DNA of 64,000 nucleotides. Origin: an uncultured Pelagibacteraceae bacterium. GTDB lineage: Bacteria; Pseudomonadota; Alphaproteobacteria; Pelagibacterales; Pelagibacteraceae. The stretch lies in assembly GCA_902577875.1 (NCBI GenBank), contig CACHAX010000004.1, forward strand, positions 1 through 64,000. Reading direction: 5' to 3'. A program made the translations under genes and the position numbers. Position 1 is the stretch's first letter; each line of letters opens with the position of its first letter. This document shows positions 16,082-24,910 of this stretch, in pieces. The notes beneath the pieces are model-generated. The model saw only the letters and a list, made by a program, of their open reading frames with translations. It was not told the origin of the DNA and made no database searches.

Positions 16082-16158
16082 TGGTCGGGGTGGTAGGATT
16101 CGAACCTACGGCCCCTTGGTCCCAAACCAAGTGCGCTACCAGGCTGCGCTACACCCCG
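16082..16158 (-). tRNA. tRNA-Pro (UGG)
   Basis: A 77-nt cloverleaf on the minus strand. The acceptor CGGGGTG pairs with the CACCCCG end, with discriminator A and encoded CCA. The anticodon stem CTTGG/CCAAG has loop TTTGGGA, giving UGG. The T arm reads GTAGGTTCGAATCCTAC. It is followed 4 bp later by the NDUFS4-like gene in the same direction. Confidence 0.97.
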
Positions 16159-16253
16159 AATGCAGTACTAATACAGTAGATAAAAAAAATTTCAAAGTAT
16201 ATTAATCACTATTTAAAAGGAAATTTTACAAAATTTGCTATATATAAGTATCT

Positions 16254-16748
16254 ATGATCATTGAATGTCCAGCTTGTTCTAAGAAGTTCAATATTGATGA
16301 AAAATTAATTCCAGATGATGGTAGGCTTTTAAAGTGCGGCAATTGCGATCATACATGGTTTTTTAAAAAGGAAGAAAATATAAAATTGGAGGCTGAAACT
16401 CAAAAAATAACTGAAATTGAAGAAAATGATTCAGAAATTAGTAAAGAGCCAGTTAAAGAAACTATAAAACAAACGAAACAAAAAAGAAAAAAAATTTCAA
16501 AAAAATCTCAAACAATTGAAAGCACATCAAAAGAATTAGTATCTATTGATAAAAGTTCAGTTTCAAGAGAAAATAAAATTATTAAAAAAATTTTTCTAAT
16601 AATTATTTCAATTATTGCATTTATATTGCTTATAGACACATTTAAAAATCAGATATCTGTTATATTTCCTGGCATATTAAAAATGTCAGATAGTTTATAT
16701 CTAGTAATAAATGACTTGAAATTATTTATTAAAGATTTAGTCAGGTAA
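16254..16748 (+). CDS. Zinc-ribbon membrane protein (MJ0042-type finger)
   Basis: 164 residues. Residues 1-40 form an MJ0042-like zinc ribbon, CPACSKKFNIDEKLIPDDGRLLKCGNCDHTW, with Cys5, Cys8, Cys28 and Cys31 as ligands. A long charged, low-complexity linker (about 45-112; KQTKQKRKKISKKS) follows, and then one membrane helix (IIKKIFLIIISIIAFILLIDTF). Such proteins are common near the start of alphaproteobacterial operons and are usually annotated only as zinc-ribbon domain proteins; a regulatory or envelope role is guessed. It precedes nhaA by 2 bp, so it is probably co-transcribed with it. Divergent from tRNA-Pro across about 95 bp. Confidence 0.8.
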   Translation: MIIECPACSKKFNIDEKLIPDDGRLLKCGNCDHTWFFKKEENIKLEAETQKITEIEENDSEISKEPVKETIKQTKQKRKKISKKSQTIESTSKELVSIDKSSVSRENKIIKKIFLIIISIIAFILLIDTFKNQISVIFPGILKMSDSLYLVINDLKLFIKDLVR

Positions 16749-16750
16749 AA

Positions 16751-17923
16751 ATGATTCAGATTATAACAAAACCATTTAGGTGGTTTTTCAAATTAGAGGC
16801 TGCTAGTGGTCTTGTTTTACTTTTTGCAGCAATAATTGCTTTAATAGTAAGTAATTCCAATTTATCTGAAATATATTTTTCTACGTTAAATAAATATTTA
16901 TTTTTAGGAATAAATAATTTTGGTTTAAAATTGTCTGTCTTACATTGGATAAATGATGCTTTGATGGCAATATTTTTCTTCTTTGTAACATTAGAAATTA
17001 AAAGAGAATTTTTACAAGGCGAACTTTCAAATATAAAACAAGCCCTTCTTCCAATTATCGCAGCTGTTGGTGGAATGTTAATACCTGCTTTATTTTATGT
17101 TTTTATTAATTTTGGAGATAGTGAAACAATGAATGGTTGGGCTATTCCATCAGCAACTGATATTGCATTTTCTTTAGGAGTACTTTCATTATTGGGTAAA
17201 AGAGTTCCATTATCATTAAAAGTTTTTTTAACTGCTTTAGCCATTATAGATGACCTAGGAGCTATAGTAATTATTGCATTATTCTATTCAGGAGACCTAA
17301 GTATTAAATATTTAAGCTTAATGCTTTTAGCATTTATTATTCTTCTAGTAATAAATAAATTCAATATAAAGAAATTTTTACCTTATTTAATTGTTGGAAT
17401 ATTTCTTTGGGACTTCACTCACAATTCGGGAATTCATGCAACAATTGCAGGTGTTTTGCTAGCAATGACTATACCTCATAGAAAAAAAGATAAAGATTTT
17501 TCACTGCTAATAAAAATCGAACATGCGATAAGTCCTTACGTTGCTTTTGGTATTATGCCACTATTTGCTTTTGCAAATGCTGGTGTTTCACTAGAAGGTT
17601 TATCTTTTGCATCTTTACTTGATAAGGTCCCATTAGGAATTTTATTAGGATTGTTTGTTGGTAAACAATTAGGAGTATTTGTATTTTCTTATGTCTCAAT
17701 AAAAATGAAAATTGCCCAGATGCCTAATAATTCTAACTGGTTTAACTTTTATGGCGTTGGTGTTTTAACGGGTATTGGTTTTACAATGAGCTTATTTGTG
17801 GGGAATTTAGCTTTTGTTGAAAATATGCAATACATGGATGGAGTTAAAATAGGAGTTTTAACTGGGTCATTATTATCCACTTTATTTGGGTACTTCTTAA
17901 TACTACTTACACCAAATAAGTAA
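16751..17923 (+). CDS. nhaA: Na+/H+ antiporter NhaA
   Basis: 390 residues, about twelve membrane helices. Supporting signatures are NDALMAIFFFFVTLEIKREFLQGEL, GWAIPSATDIAFSLGVL (unwound helix IV) and LTALAIIDDLGAIVIIALFY. The two adjacent aspartates in IDDLGA are the Na+/H+ binding pair (Asp163/164 in E. coli). Near the end are LTGIGFTMSLFVGNLAF and a final hydrophobic helix. NhaA exports Na+ in exchange for 2 H+, which fits a marine organism facing high sodium. It follows the zinc-ribbon gene by 2 bp and precedes the peroxidase by 7 bp. Confidence 0.96.
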   Translation: MIQIITKPFRWFFKLEAASGLVLLFAAIIALIVSNSNLSEIYFSTLNKYLFLGINNFGLKLSVLHWINDALMAIFFFFVTLEIKREFLQGELSNIKQALLPIIAAVGGMLIPALFYVFINFGDSETMNGWAIPSATDIAFSLGVLSLLGKRVPLSLKVFLTALAIIDDLGAIVIIALFYSGDLSIKYLSLMLLAFIILLVINKFNIKKFLPYLIVGIFLWDFTHNSGIHATIAGVLLAMTIPHRKKDKDFSLLIKIEHAISPYVAFGIMPLFAFANAGVSLEGLSFASLLDKVPLGILLGLFVGKQLGVFVFSYVSIKMKIAQMPNNSNWFNFYGVGVLTGIGFTMSLFVGNLAFVENMQYMDGVKIGVLTGSLLSTLFGYFLILLTPNK

Positions 17924-17930
17924 GTAGTTT

Positions 17931-18476
17931 ATGAAAAAATTAATAATAATAAGTTTAACAATAATAATGTTTTTTTTTAAAAATTCAGCAATGAGCAATA
18001 ATCAGAAAAGTTTTTATGATCTAGAAATAGAGAGTATTAATGGAGAAATCATTAAATTAAAAGATTATCGAGATAAAGTTATACTTATAGTTAACACTGC
18101 CAGCTATTGTGGTTTCACAAAACAGTATGAGGATCTGCAAGAATTATGGGATAAATTCAAATCTAAAGGTCTTATTGTCCTTGGAGTGCCCTCAGACTCT
18201 TTTAATCAAGAAAAAAAAACCAATACTGAAGTAAAAGAATTTTGTGAAGTTAATTTTGAAATAAATTTTCCATTAACAACTATTACAGAGGTAAAAGGAA
18301 GTGATGCTCATGAAATTTTTAAGTGGGCAGAAAATAATTTTGGTAAGTCTGCAATTCCTAAGTGGAATTTTCATAAAATATTAATCAATAAACAGGGAAA
18401 TGTAGAAGATACATATGCTTCTTTTACAAGACCTACATCAAATAAGATCGTTAATAAAATAGAAGAAATTCTATAG
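17931..18476 (+). CDS. Glutathione peroxidase family protein, probably exported
   Basis: 181 residues. An N-terminal hydrophobic segment (LIIISLTIIMFFFKNSAMS) suggests a signal peptide and periplasmic location. The thioredoxin-fold core has VILIVNTASYCGFTKQYEDLQ with peroxidatic Cys60 (selenocysteine in many animal homologues). The usual FPCNQF loop is altered to VPSDSFNQE, and KWNFHKILINKQG carries the conserved Trp-Asn of the active site. It reduces hydroperoxides, in bacteria generally with thioredoxin. It lies 7 bp after nhaA, and its 3' end overlaps the oppositely transcribed MBL gene by 6 bp. Confidence 0.88.
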   Translation: MKKLIIISLTIIMFFFKNSAMSNNQKSFYDLEIESINGEIIKLKDYRDKVILIVNTASYCGFTKQYEDLQELWDKFKSKGLIVLGVPSDSFNQEKKTNTEVKEFCEVNFEINFPLTTITEVKGSDAHEIFKWAENNFGKSAIPKWNFHKILINKQGNVEDTYASFTRPTSNKIVNKIEEIL

Positions 18477-19247
18477 TTCTATAGTTAAACCATCATGTGC
18501 TGGAATGACATTTTTTGGTATAACTTTTTTTAACTGGTTATAATCTAAGACTGGTGATAAATTTGAAAGAATAGCCTTATTTGGTTTAAATTTTTTGATG
18601 AAGTATAAAGATTTTTCTAGATTGAAGTGTGATGGATGAAAATTGTACCATAGGCAATCAATTATTAAATACTTCAAATTTTTAAAATAAGAATAATCTT
18701 TTTTGTATATTTCACTTACATCAGTAATGTATGCAAGTTTTTTACCAATTATAAAACAATTAGAATTGACCGAACCGTGTTTAACAACAATCGACTTTAA
18801 ATTTATATTTTTATTCTTATGTTTAATAAATGAATTTTTTTTTAATTTATTTAATTTTAAAGTAGCTGGATATTCTCTTGAGAAACTTTTAAAACAATAT
18901 GAAAAACTTTGTTTTAAATATTTTGATGTATCATTATCAGCATAAACATTAACTTGTTTTCTACTATTAATAAAAAAAGATCTTAAATCATTTATCCCAT
19001 GAGTTTGATCAGCATGCATATGAGAATAGAAAACTTTATCAATTTTCTTAATTTTATGACGTAATAACTGTTGTCTCAAGTCAGGAGATGTATCAATTAA
19101 AATATTTTCATCAGTTGTTTTAATAAGTGCAGAACATCTTGTTCTATAATTTTTCTTATTTTTGGGATCACAATTTCCAAAAAATCCATCGGGTCTTGGC
19201 ACACCCATTGAGCTTCCACAACCTAATATTAAAAATTTAATAGTCAT
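18471..19247 (-). CDS. MBL-fold metallo-hydrolase (PhnP-like)
   Basis: 258 residues. The start FLILGCGSSMGVPRPDGFFGNCDP followed by RCSALIKT and ILIDTSPDLRQQLL is characteristic of the PhnP/RNase Z-like branch. The metal motif is SHMHADQTHGINDLR (HxHxDH variant: HMHADQTHG), with later His ligands near KHGS and HPSHF. PhnP itself hydrolyses cyclic phosphodiesters; the housekeeping paralogue encoded after tatD in alphaproteobacteria has no proven substrate. Its ATG overlaps the tatD stop by one base; the metG-tatD-MBL order is the usual alphaproteobacterial one. No phn genes are nearby, so a C-P lyase role is unlikely. Confidence 0.86.
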   Translation of the reverse strand: MTIKFLILGCGSSMGVPRPDGFFGNCDPKNKKNYRTRCSALIKTTDENILIDTSPDLRQQLLRHKIKKIDKVFYSHMHADQTHGINDLRSFFINSRKQVNVYADNDTSKYLKQSFSYCFKSFSREYPATLKLNKLKKNSFIKHKNKNINLKSIVVKHGSVNSNCFIIGKKLAYITDVSEIYKKDYSYFKNLKYLIIDCLWYNFHPSHFNLEKSLYFIKKFKPNKAILSNLSPVLDYNQLKKVIPKNVIPAHDGLTIEL

Positions 19248-20008
19248 TATTGAAAAAACAATCTTTCAAAATTATCGTTTGTAATAATTTCTAATTCATC
19301 AAAGGTTTTTGATTTTAATTCTGAAAGTTTTTCTAATGTATATTTAATAAAAGAAGGTTCATTTTTTTTACCTCTCATTGGTATAGGTGCTAAAAAAGGA
19401 CTATCTGTTTCAATTAAAATTTTATCGTTTTCAATCATTTTAAATGTGTCTTGAAGATCAATACTATTTTTAAAAGTTATTATTCCACTTGCAGAAAAAT
19501 ATGCATTTAATGTCATCATTTTTTTTGCAAACTCTTTTGAACCTGTAAAACAGTGCATAAGTATTTTAATATCACTATTTTTATATCTATTTAAAATATC
19601 AAAAGTTTCTCTTTCAGCACTTCTAGAATGAACTATTAAAGGATAATTTAATTCAATAGAGGCTTCTATATGTTTCTCAAAACTTTCAATCTGATCATCT
19701 TTTTTGCTATTTTCATAATAAAAATCTAATCCAGTCTCTCCTACTCCAATTATTTTTTTGAATTTATTAGCATTTTCAACAATAAAATCTTTATCCATAT
19801 TATCATTGCTAGACTCATGAGGGTGAATACCTATACTTCCATAAATTATTTCATCAAGATTTATAATCTCTTTAATATTTTCAAAGCTTTTTGAATTGGT
19901 TGAAATAGTCAGAATTTTCTTTAATCCATTTTCCTTAGAACGTTTGATAACATCACTAATATTTGAATAAAGGGGTTCGTGATCAAGATGACAATGTGAG
20001 TCTATCAT
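19247..20008 (-). CDS. tatD: TatD-family metal-dependent hydrolase (DNase)
   Basis: 253 residues in a TIM-barrel hydrolase pattern. MIDSHCHLDHE gives the first metal ligands, IGVGETGLDFYY the catalytic Glu/Asp strand, PLIVHSRSAERET a further His, ILMHCFTGSKEFAKK another, and ILIETDSPFLAPIPMRGKKNEP the final Asp and RGK motif. TatD proteins are 3'-5' exonucleases active on DNA. The gene overlaps metG by 4 bp and the MBL gene by 1 bp. The name is historical; it is not part of the Tat export system encoded elsewhere in this window. Confidence 0.93.
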   Translation of the reverse strand: MIDSHCHLDHEPLYSNISDVIKRSKENGLKKILTISTNSKSFENIKEIINLDEIIYGSIGIHPHESSNDNMDKDFIVENANKFKKIIGVGETGLDFYYENSKKDDQIESFEKHIEASIELNYPLIVHSRSAERETFDILNRYKNSDIKILMHCFTGSKEFAKKMMTLNAYFSASGIITFKNSIDLQDTFKMIENDKILIETDSPFLAPIPMRGKKNEPSFIKYTLEKLSELKSKTFDELEIITNDNFERLFFQ

Positions 20009-21531
20009 TTTTCAATTTTTTTAAACAAAATATCTAATTTATTTATTTTTAAATCTTTTTTTAAAATTTCATTATTATCAATTGATGTAAAATCAATAGA
20101 ATTTTCTGTTTCATCAAAAACATTTAGCACTTTTAATGATGTTTCTGGCATTACTGGATAAAGCAAAATAGTAATTTTTCTAATTAATTCTAATGCCGTA
20201 TAAACAATCGTATTTAATCTTAATCTATCATCTTTCTTCTTCCAAGGTTCCTGATCATTAAAATATTTGTTTGCGGCAAACAATCTATCAACAATAAAAC
20301 TCATATATTGGTTTATGTCTTGATTATCTATAAATGATCTTATTTTATCTAGATTATTTAATGGTTTTAAAATTTCTAAATCATCTTCATTATATTTGTG
20401 ATCAGGTATTAAAGATGAACAATTTTTTTCAGCAAAAGAAAGTACTCTTTGACATAAGTTTCCAAAATTATTTGCTAAATCACTATTAATACAATTTTCT
20501 AGTTTTTCCTCTGAAATATTTCCATCATTACCAAAAGAAACTTCTTTAAGTAAATAATATCTTAATGGATCTAAACCATAAACATTTATTATTTCTAATG
20601 GATCTAAAATATTTCCTTTTGATTTTGACATTTTTTCATCACCAGAGAGTATCCATCCATGTCCGTATACCCTTTTTGGAGGTTCTATTTTTGCAGCCAA
20701 TAAGAATGCTGGCCAATAAATAGCATGAAATCTTAATATGTCTTTACCAATAATATGTAAATCTGCTGGCCAAAAACTTTTATATAATTCATTATTTTCA
20801 TCGGGATATTTTAAAGAACTTAAATAATTTGTTAATGCATCTAACCATACATAAACGACATGATTTTCATCACTTGGTACTTTTACACCCCAAGAAAATG
20901 TTTTTCTACTAACAGATAAATCTTTTAAGCCACTTTTGACAAAGCTGATTACCTCATTTCTTCTACTTTCAGGTAAAATAAAATTTTTATTTTTTTCATA
21001 AAATTCTAATAACGGTTTTTCCCATTCTGAAAGTTTAAAAAAAAAAGATTCTTCTTCAACCCACTCAACAGCAGAACCAGACGATTTAGAAATTTTTAAA
21101 CCGTCTTTTTCCTCAACTTCATCTTCATTATAAAAAGCCTCATCTGATACAGAATACCAACCAGAATATTTAGACAAAAAAATTTGGTTATTTTTTTCAA
21201 GTATATTCCATAAATTTTGCACAGATACTTTATGCCTTTCCTCTGTAGTTCTTATAAAATCAGTATTTGATAAGTTTAATGTTTTAGTTAAATCCTCGAA
21301 TGTTTTACTTATTTCATCACAAAAAGATTTTGGATCCTTATTTAACTTTTCAGCAGATCTTTGTATTTTTAAACCATGCTCATCTGTGCCTGTTAAAAAA
21401 TAGACACTAAAACCATCAATTTTTTTGAAACGTGCGAAAAAATCAGCAATTATACTTGAATATGCATGTCCCATATGAGGTTTAGCAGAAGGATAGTAAA
21501 TTGGTGTTGTTATATAATAATTTTTATTCAC
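20005..21531 (-). CDS. metG: Methionyl-tRNA synthetase
   Basis: 508 residues, class I synthetase. TTPIYYPSAKPHMGHAYSS is the HIGH-equivalent, KMSKSKGNILDP the KMSKS loop, and WPADLHIIGKDILRFHAIYWPAFLLA the connecting motif. The CP domain (SVSDEAFYNEDEVEEKDG) has no cysteines, so it is the zinc-free MetRS type. There is no C-terminal dimerisation/OB domain, consistent with the 508-aa length. The start is GTG at 21531, overlapping the holB end by 8 bp. It sits in the conserved tmk-holB-metG-tatD string. Confidence 0.96.
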   Translation of the reverse strand: MNKNYYITTPIYYPSAKPHMGHAYSSIIADFFARFKKIDGFSVYFLTGTDEHGLKIQRSAEKLNKDPKSFCDEISKTFEDLTKTLNLSNTDFIRTTEERHKVSVQNLWNILEKNNQIFLSKYSGWYSVSDEAFYNEDEVEEKDGLKISKSSGSAVEWVEEESFFFKLSEWEKPLLEFYEKNKNFILPESRRNEVISFVKSGLKDLSVSRKTFSWGVKVPSDENHVVYVWLDALTNYLSSLKYPDENNELYKSFWPADLHIIGKDILRFHAIYWPAFLLAAKIEPPKRVYGHGWILSGDEKMSKSKGNILDPLEIINVYGLDPLRYYLLKEVSFGNDGNISEEKLENCINSDLANNFGNLCQRVLSFAEKNCSSLIPDHKYNEDDLEILKPLNNLDKIRSFIDNQDINQYMSFIVDRLFAANKYFNDQEPWKKKDDRLRLNTIVYTALELIRKITILLYPVMPETSLKVLNVFDETENSIDFTSIDNNEILKKDLKINKLDILFKKIEK

Positions 21532-22393
21532 TTAATAATTTATCCTTAAATTCTAAAAAAAAAGTTTCATAATCAAGATTAAATCTTTTTACATTAGATA
21601 ATTTTGAATAATAATATTCTTTAACTTTATATGACAATTTTTTTGTTGTGTTTATATGTTTATAAAAAAATAATTCAATAATCATATTTAAATTATCTCT
21701 TATAAACTCTTGTTTAATATAGTGCTTATTATTAATTAAATTAACTAATAAATCATCAACTGTGGTTTCGGATACTGATAAATCAAATTCATTCATATAG
21801 TTTATTAAGGATATTAAAAAGAAAGGTGTTGAGTAATAATTTATCAAATTTGAATTTATTTGTTCACAAATATTTTCATTAAAGTAATTATTGACAATCA
21901 ATCTGGTATTTTCATTAGATAGACTTAATTTAAATTCTATGCAACGGGATTTTATTGTATCTATTAAAAACTTCTCTGAATTAAAAATTAAAATAAAAAA
22001 AACATTTTCATTTGGTTCTTCTAAATTTTTTAATAAAGCATTTGATGAATTAATATTTAAAAATTCAACATCGTCGAGGATTATAAATCTTGATTTATTG
22101 TTAAAGGAGGATTGATTTGTAAACTTTATGATTTCTCTAATTTGATCAATTTCTATATTTTTTTTATCATTATTTTTTTTTATATTTAATATATTAGGAT
22201 GGGATTTGTTTTTTATTAGTTCATTATCGTTATTAGAACTAAAAATTTTATATAAAAATTTTTCTGTAAGTAATGATTTTCCAATACCTTTTTTACCAGA
22301 TAATAAAATTTTATTTGGAAGTTCATTATTTTCGTAAAGTGTTACAAATTTTTCTAAATATGTTTCATGTCCTATTAATTTATATTCAGACAT
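21524..22393 (-). CDS. holB: DNA polymerase III delta' subunit
   Basis: 289 residues, AAA+-like clamp-loader subunit. It has a P-loop-like ILLSGKKGIGKSLLTEKFLY (about 28-47), a FIILDDVEFLNINSSNALLKNLEEP sensor/Walker B equivalent and a FFILIFNSEKFLIDTIKSRCIEFKL 'SRC' motif. The usual zinc module (four Cys) after the P-loop is missing; that stretch reads NNDNELIKNKSHPNILNIKKNND. The C-terminal domain is short and very AT-biased. It loads the beta clamp at the replication fork. It directly follows tmk (0-bp spacing), the standard order. Confidence 0.88.
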   Translation of the reverse strand: MSEYKLIGHETYLEKFVTLYENNELPNKILLSGKKGIGKSLLTEKFLYKIFSSNNDNELIKNKSHPNILNIKKNNDKKNIEIDQIREIIKFTNQSSFNNKSRFIILDDVEFLNINSSNALLKNLEEPNENVFFILIFNSEKFLIDTIKSRCIEFKLSLSNENTRLIVNNYFNENICEQINSNLINYYSTPFFLISLINYMNEFDLSVSETTVDDLLVNLINNKHYIKQEFIRDNLNMIIELFFYKHINTTKKLSYKVKEYYYSKLSNVKRFNLDYETFFLEFKDKLLSE

Positions 22394-23008
22394 TTATATT
22401 AATTTCTCAAGTTTATTTATTATGATTTTTTTTACTTCGTTAATTGTATTAGTGTTTGAATTAATTTTAATATATTTGCTCTTATTACTTGATATTTTTT
22501 CATAACCGTTCTGAACTTTGTTATAAAATTTAAGTTTAAATTTATCATATCTATTTAAGTTAGATCTATTTCTAAGCCTTTTTTTTAAATTTTTTGAATT
22601 TACAGTACTTAAAAAAACTATATCAGGATTAAAATTTCCAATTATAAACTTATTCAGCATTTTTATTAACTTTAAATCAATTTTCATTCCATAATGTTGA
22701 TACGCAATAGTAGAATCTGTGAAACGATCAATTAATATTATTTTTTTTTTATATTTTTTTTTAATAATTTTCTCAAAATTTTCTGATCTTCCAGCATAAA
22801 ATAGTAATAGATCGGTTTTATTATTTAAATTTAGTTTCTTATTTAAAATCAATTTTCTTATTTTTTCTGAAAAAATTGAACCACCAGGCTCTCTTAATTT
22901 TATAAAACTTTTTCTTCGCTTTTTTAAATAATTTGCAGCAATTTTAAAATTTGTAGTTTTTCCCGAGGCCTCAATGCCTTCAAATATAATAATTGGATAT
23001 TTAGACAT
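22394..23008 (-). CDS. tmk: Thymidylate kinase
   Basis: 204 residues. It phosphorylates dTMP to dTDP. The P-loop is IIFEGIEASGKTTNF (about 7-21), the DR(Y/H/F) motif is LIDRFTDSTIAYQHYG, and KLREPGGSIFSEKIRKLIL is the conserved substrate-binding 'REPGG' segment. A lid region follows NPDIVFLSTVNSKNLKKRL. The protein is unusually Lys/Asn-rich but motif-complete. It overlaps the carboxypeptidase gene by 8 bp and abuts holB, so the run from mltB to the MBL gene is probably one transcript. Confidence 0.93.
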   Translation of the reverse strand: MSKYPIIIFEGIEASGKTTNFKIAANYLKKRRKSFIKLREPGGSIFSEKIRKLILNKKLNLNNKTDLLLFYAGRSENFEKIIKKKYKKKIILIDRFTDSTIAYQHYGMKIDLKLIKMLNKFIIGNFNPDIVFLSTVNSKNLKKRLRNRSNLNRYDKFKLKFYNKVQNGYEKISSNKSKYIKINSNTNTINEVKKIIINKLEKLI

Positions 23009-24155
23009 CGCCCCATATCAAAAAATTGATAGATGTTATCAACCTTGATATTGAATTTTGCTGTTTGATATTTTCTGTAGAAAATAAGTCATGATTAGAT
23101 ATAACTTCATCTTTATATAATACTTTTATTTCTGCTAATTTTTCACCTTTTTTTATCGGTGCTTGTATAGGTCCTTCATAAACAATCTTCACTTTCATAT
23201 ATTTTTTTTTAGCTTTTGGAATAGTCTTATAAATTATATCTTTAGTATTAACTTTTACTTTTTTCTTACTACCCTGCCATACGTCTAGTTCATAAAGATA
23301 TTCGTTATCATTACTTATTTTTATTGTATCAAAATTTGTAATTCCCCAAGTTAACAATTTTTGTGATTGCTTTGATCTAGAATTTTTTGTTTCAAAACCA
23401 CTTGCAACAGCTATTAATCTTCGTTCTTTCCTTAATATAGAAGATGCAAGTGAATATTTTTCTGAACCAAGGTAGCCTGTTTTAATTCCATCTACACCCA
23501 TATTTTTATATAGTAATGGGTTCCTATTTCCTTGTGTAATGGGATCCCCGCCTGTCCTACTCCATGTAAATTCTTTAATTTTAAAATACTCATAATATTT
23601 AGGATGTTCTTTAATTAGATAATTAGACATAATTAAAATATCTCGAACTGTTGAATAATTATTATCATCATTAATCCCTGACGAATTTGAAAAATTAGTA
23701 TTTTCCATCCCAATTTCTTGAGCTTTCTCAGTCATTAGTAGAGCAAATTCGTCCTCGGTTCCTGCAATACCTTCAGCCAAAGCTACACAAGCATCATTAC
23801 CTGAAGCAACAATTATACCTAATAATAAATCTTCAACAGAAACTTCATCTCCAACCATTATAAACATAGATGAATAACCAGATGAGGATAGTCTCCAAGC
23901 ATTTTCAGAAACAATAAATTTTTCATCTAAAGTGATTTCGCCACTTTTCAATAAATCAAAAGCAACGATTGAAGTCATTATTTTTGTCATAGAAGCAGGA
24001 AATATTCTCTCATCAGGATTTTTTTCATATAAAATCTCACCAGATAAGTAGTCTTGTAAAATTGCAGTTCGTGCATTTATGTTAAATTTTGCATAAGAAA
24101 TATTAGTTATAACTAAAAATGATAGGACAAAACTTAATAGTGCTTTTATTTTCAT
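23001..24155 (-). CDS. D-alanyl-D-alanine carboxypeptidase (penicillin-binding protein 5/6 family)
   Basis: 384 residues with an N-terminal signal peptide (LLSFVLSFLVITNISYA). It trims the terminal D-Ala from peptidoglycan stem peptides. The serine active-site motifs are all visible: FPASMTKIMTS (SxxK), ASGNDACVA (SxN-type SGN) and VDGIKTGYLGSEKYSLASS (KTG). The C-terminal part (about 280-365) is the beta-rich PBP5 domain (KKGEKLAEIKVLYKD). The last residues (SINFLIWGDV) are hydrophobic and could be the membrane-anchoring helix. It overlaps the RlpA-like gene by 4 bp; the two plus mltB form a cell-wall remodelling set. The family is called DacC or DacA in other genomes. Confidence 0.93.
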   Translation of the reverse strand: MKIKALLSFVLSFLVITNISYAKFNINARTAILQDYLSGEILYEKNPDERIFPASMTKIMTSIVAFDLLKSGEITLDEKFIVSENAWRLSSSGYSSMFIMVGDEVSVEDLLLGIIVASGNDACVALAEGIAGTEDEFALLMTEKAQEIGMENTNFSNSSGINDDNNYSTVRDILIMSNYLIKEHPKYYEYFKIKEFTWSRTGGDPITQGNRNPLLYKNMGVDGIKTGYLGSEKYSLASSILRKERRLIAVASGFETKNSRSKQSQKLLTWGITNFDTIKISNDNEYLYELDVWQGSKKKVKVNTKDIIYKTIPKAKKKYMKVKIVYEGPIQAPIKKGEKLAEIKVLYKDEVISNHDLFSTENIKQQNSISRLITSINFLIWGDV

Positions 24156-24910
24156 AATTTTATTAATTCAATATTTTCAAAATTTATATCAGCAATCTCA
24201 TTATATACATTTTTAATTGATCCTAAATTATAAAAAGGACCCTTGTAAACCCTATATAAATTTTTAGACATTTTTTTGATATTTATGTCTTTTAAATTGT
24301 ATTCATCCTCAAGTCTTTTTTTCAATGTAATTGCAGATTCTTCAAAAAATAAATCAGCAAATTTAATTATAAATTCAAATTTTGTATTTTTCACCTTTTC
24401 AACTTTTGAATTATTATCTTTTTCAATTGATATATTTTGGATTGAAATGCTGTCTACTGGAGCTCTATTAGCTACTTTTTTTTCCTCATCAAACGTTTTT
24501 GCTTTATTTGCAACAAAAGTATTATTAGAATTTATTGTTTCTACACGCACATAAGGTTGATCAGGATCTATATCAAGTTCAGTTGCAATTCTTTCAGAAA
24601 TTACTGAATTATAAAATATTGGATATTTTGAACTTTTTCCTACTTTAGCAATCAAGTATTTTTCATTTAACAAATTTGTTATTTTTATATCTGTATCTTT
24701 TTTTAGTTTATTATTGAAAATAATTAATGATCTTTGGTCAATTTTTTTTGAAACTATTCGTTTTTTGAAAATATCATTATTAAATATTAGAGCAAAACCA
24801 TCATTTGAATAATTTTTGAAATCTTTATTGGTAATTACCTTTTTATTAGTAGTTTCACATGATGTTAAAATTATTGCTAAAAAAATTATTATCTTAAGTT
24901 TCATTTTCAA
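24152..24910 (-). CDS. RlpA-like lipoprotein with C-terminal SPOR domain (degenerate)
   Basis: 252 residues. The signal peptide ends in the lipobox IILTSCETT (Cys about 18), so it is probably an outer-membrane lipoprotein. The middle (IKITNLLNEKYLIAKVG...VISERIATELDID...YVRVETI) aligns by eye with the double-psi barrel of RlpA, but the family's NDRGP acid and AAH histidine are not there. Residues about 175-250 (FEFIIKFADLFFEESAITLKKRL...LYRVYKGPF) form a SPOR domain, which binds denuded glycan strands at septa. RlpA is a lytic transglycosylase in Pseudomonas; this copy probably is not catalytic. Placement between mltB and the carboxypeptidase is the usual alphaproteobacterial rlpA locus. Confidence 0.68.
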   Translation of the reverse strand: MKMKLKIIIFLAIILTSCETTNKKVITNKDFKNYSNDGFALIFNNDIFKKRIVSKKIDQRSLIIFNNKLKKDTDIKITNLLNEKYLIAKVGKSSKYPIFYNSVISERIATELDIDPDQPYVRVETINSNNTFVANKAKTFDEEKKVANRAPVDSISIQNISIEKDNNSKVEKVKNTKFEFIIKFADLFFEESAITLKKRLEDEYNLKDINIKKMSKNLYRVYKGPFYNLGSIKNVYNEIADINFENIELIKL

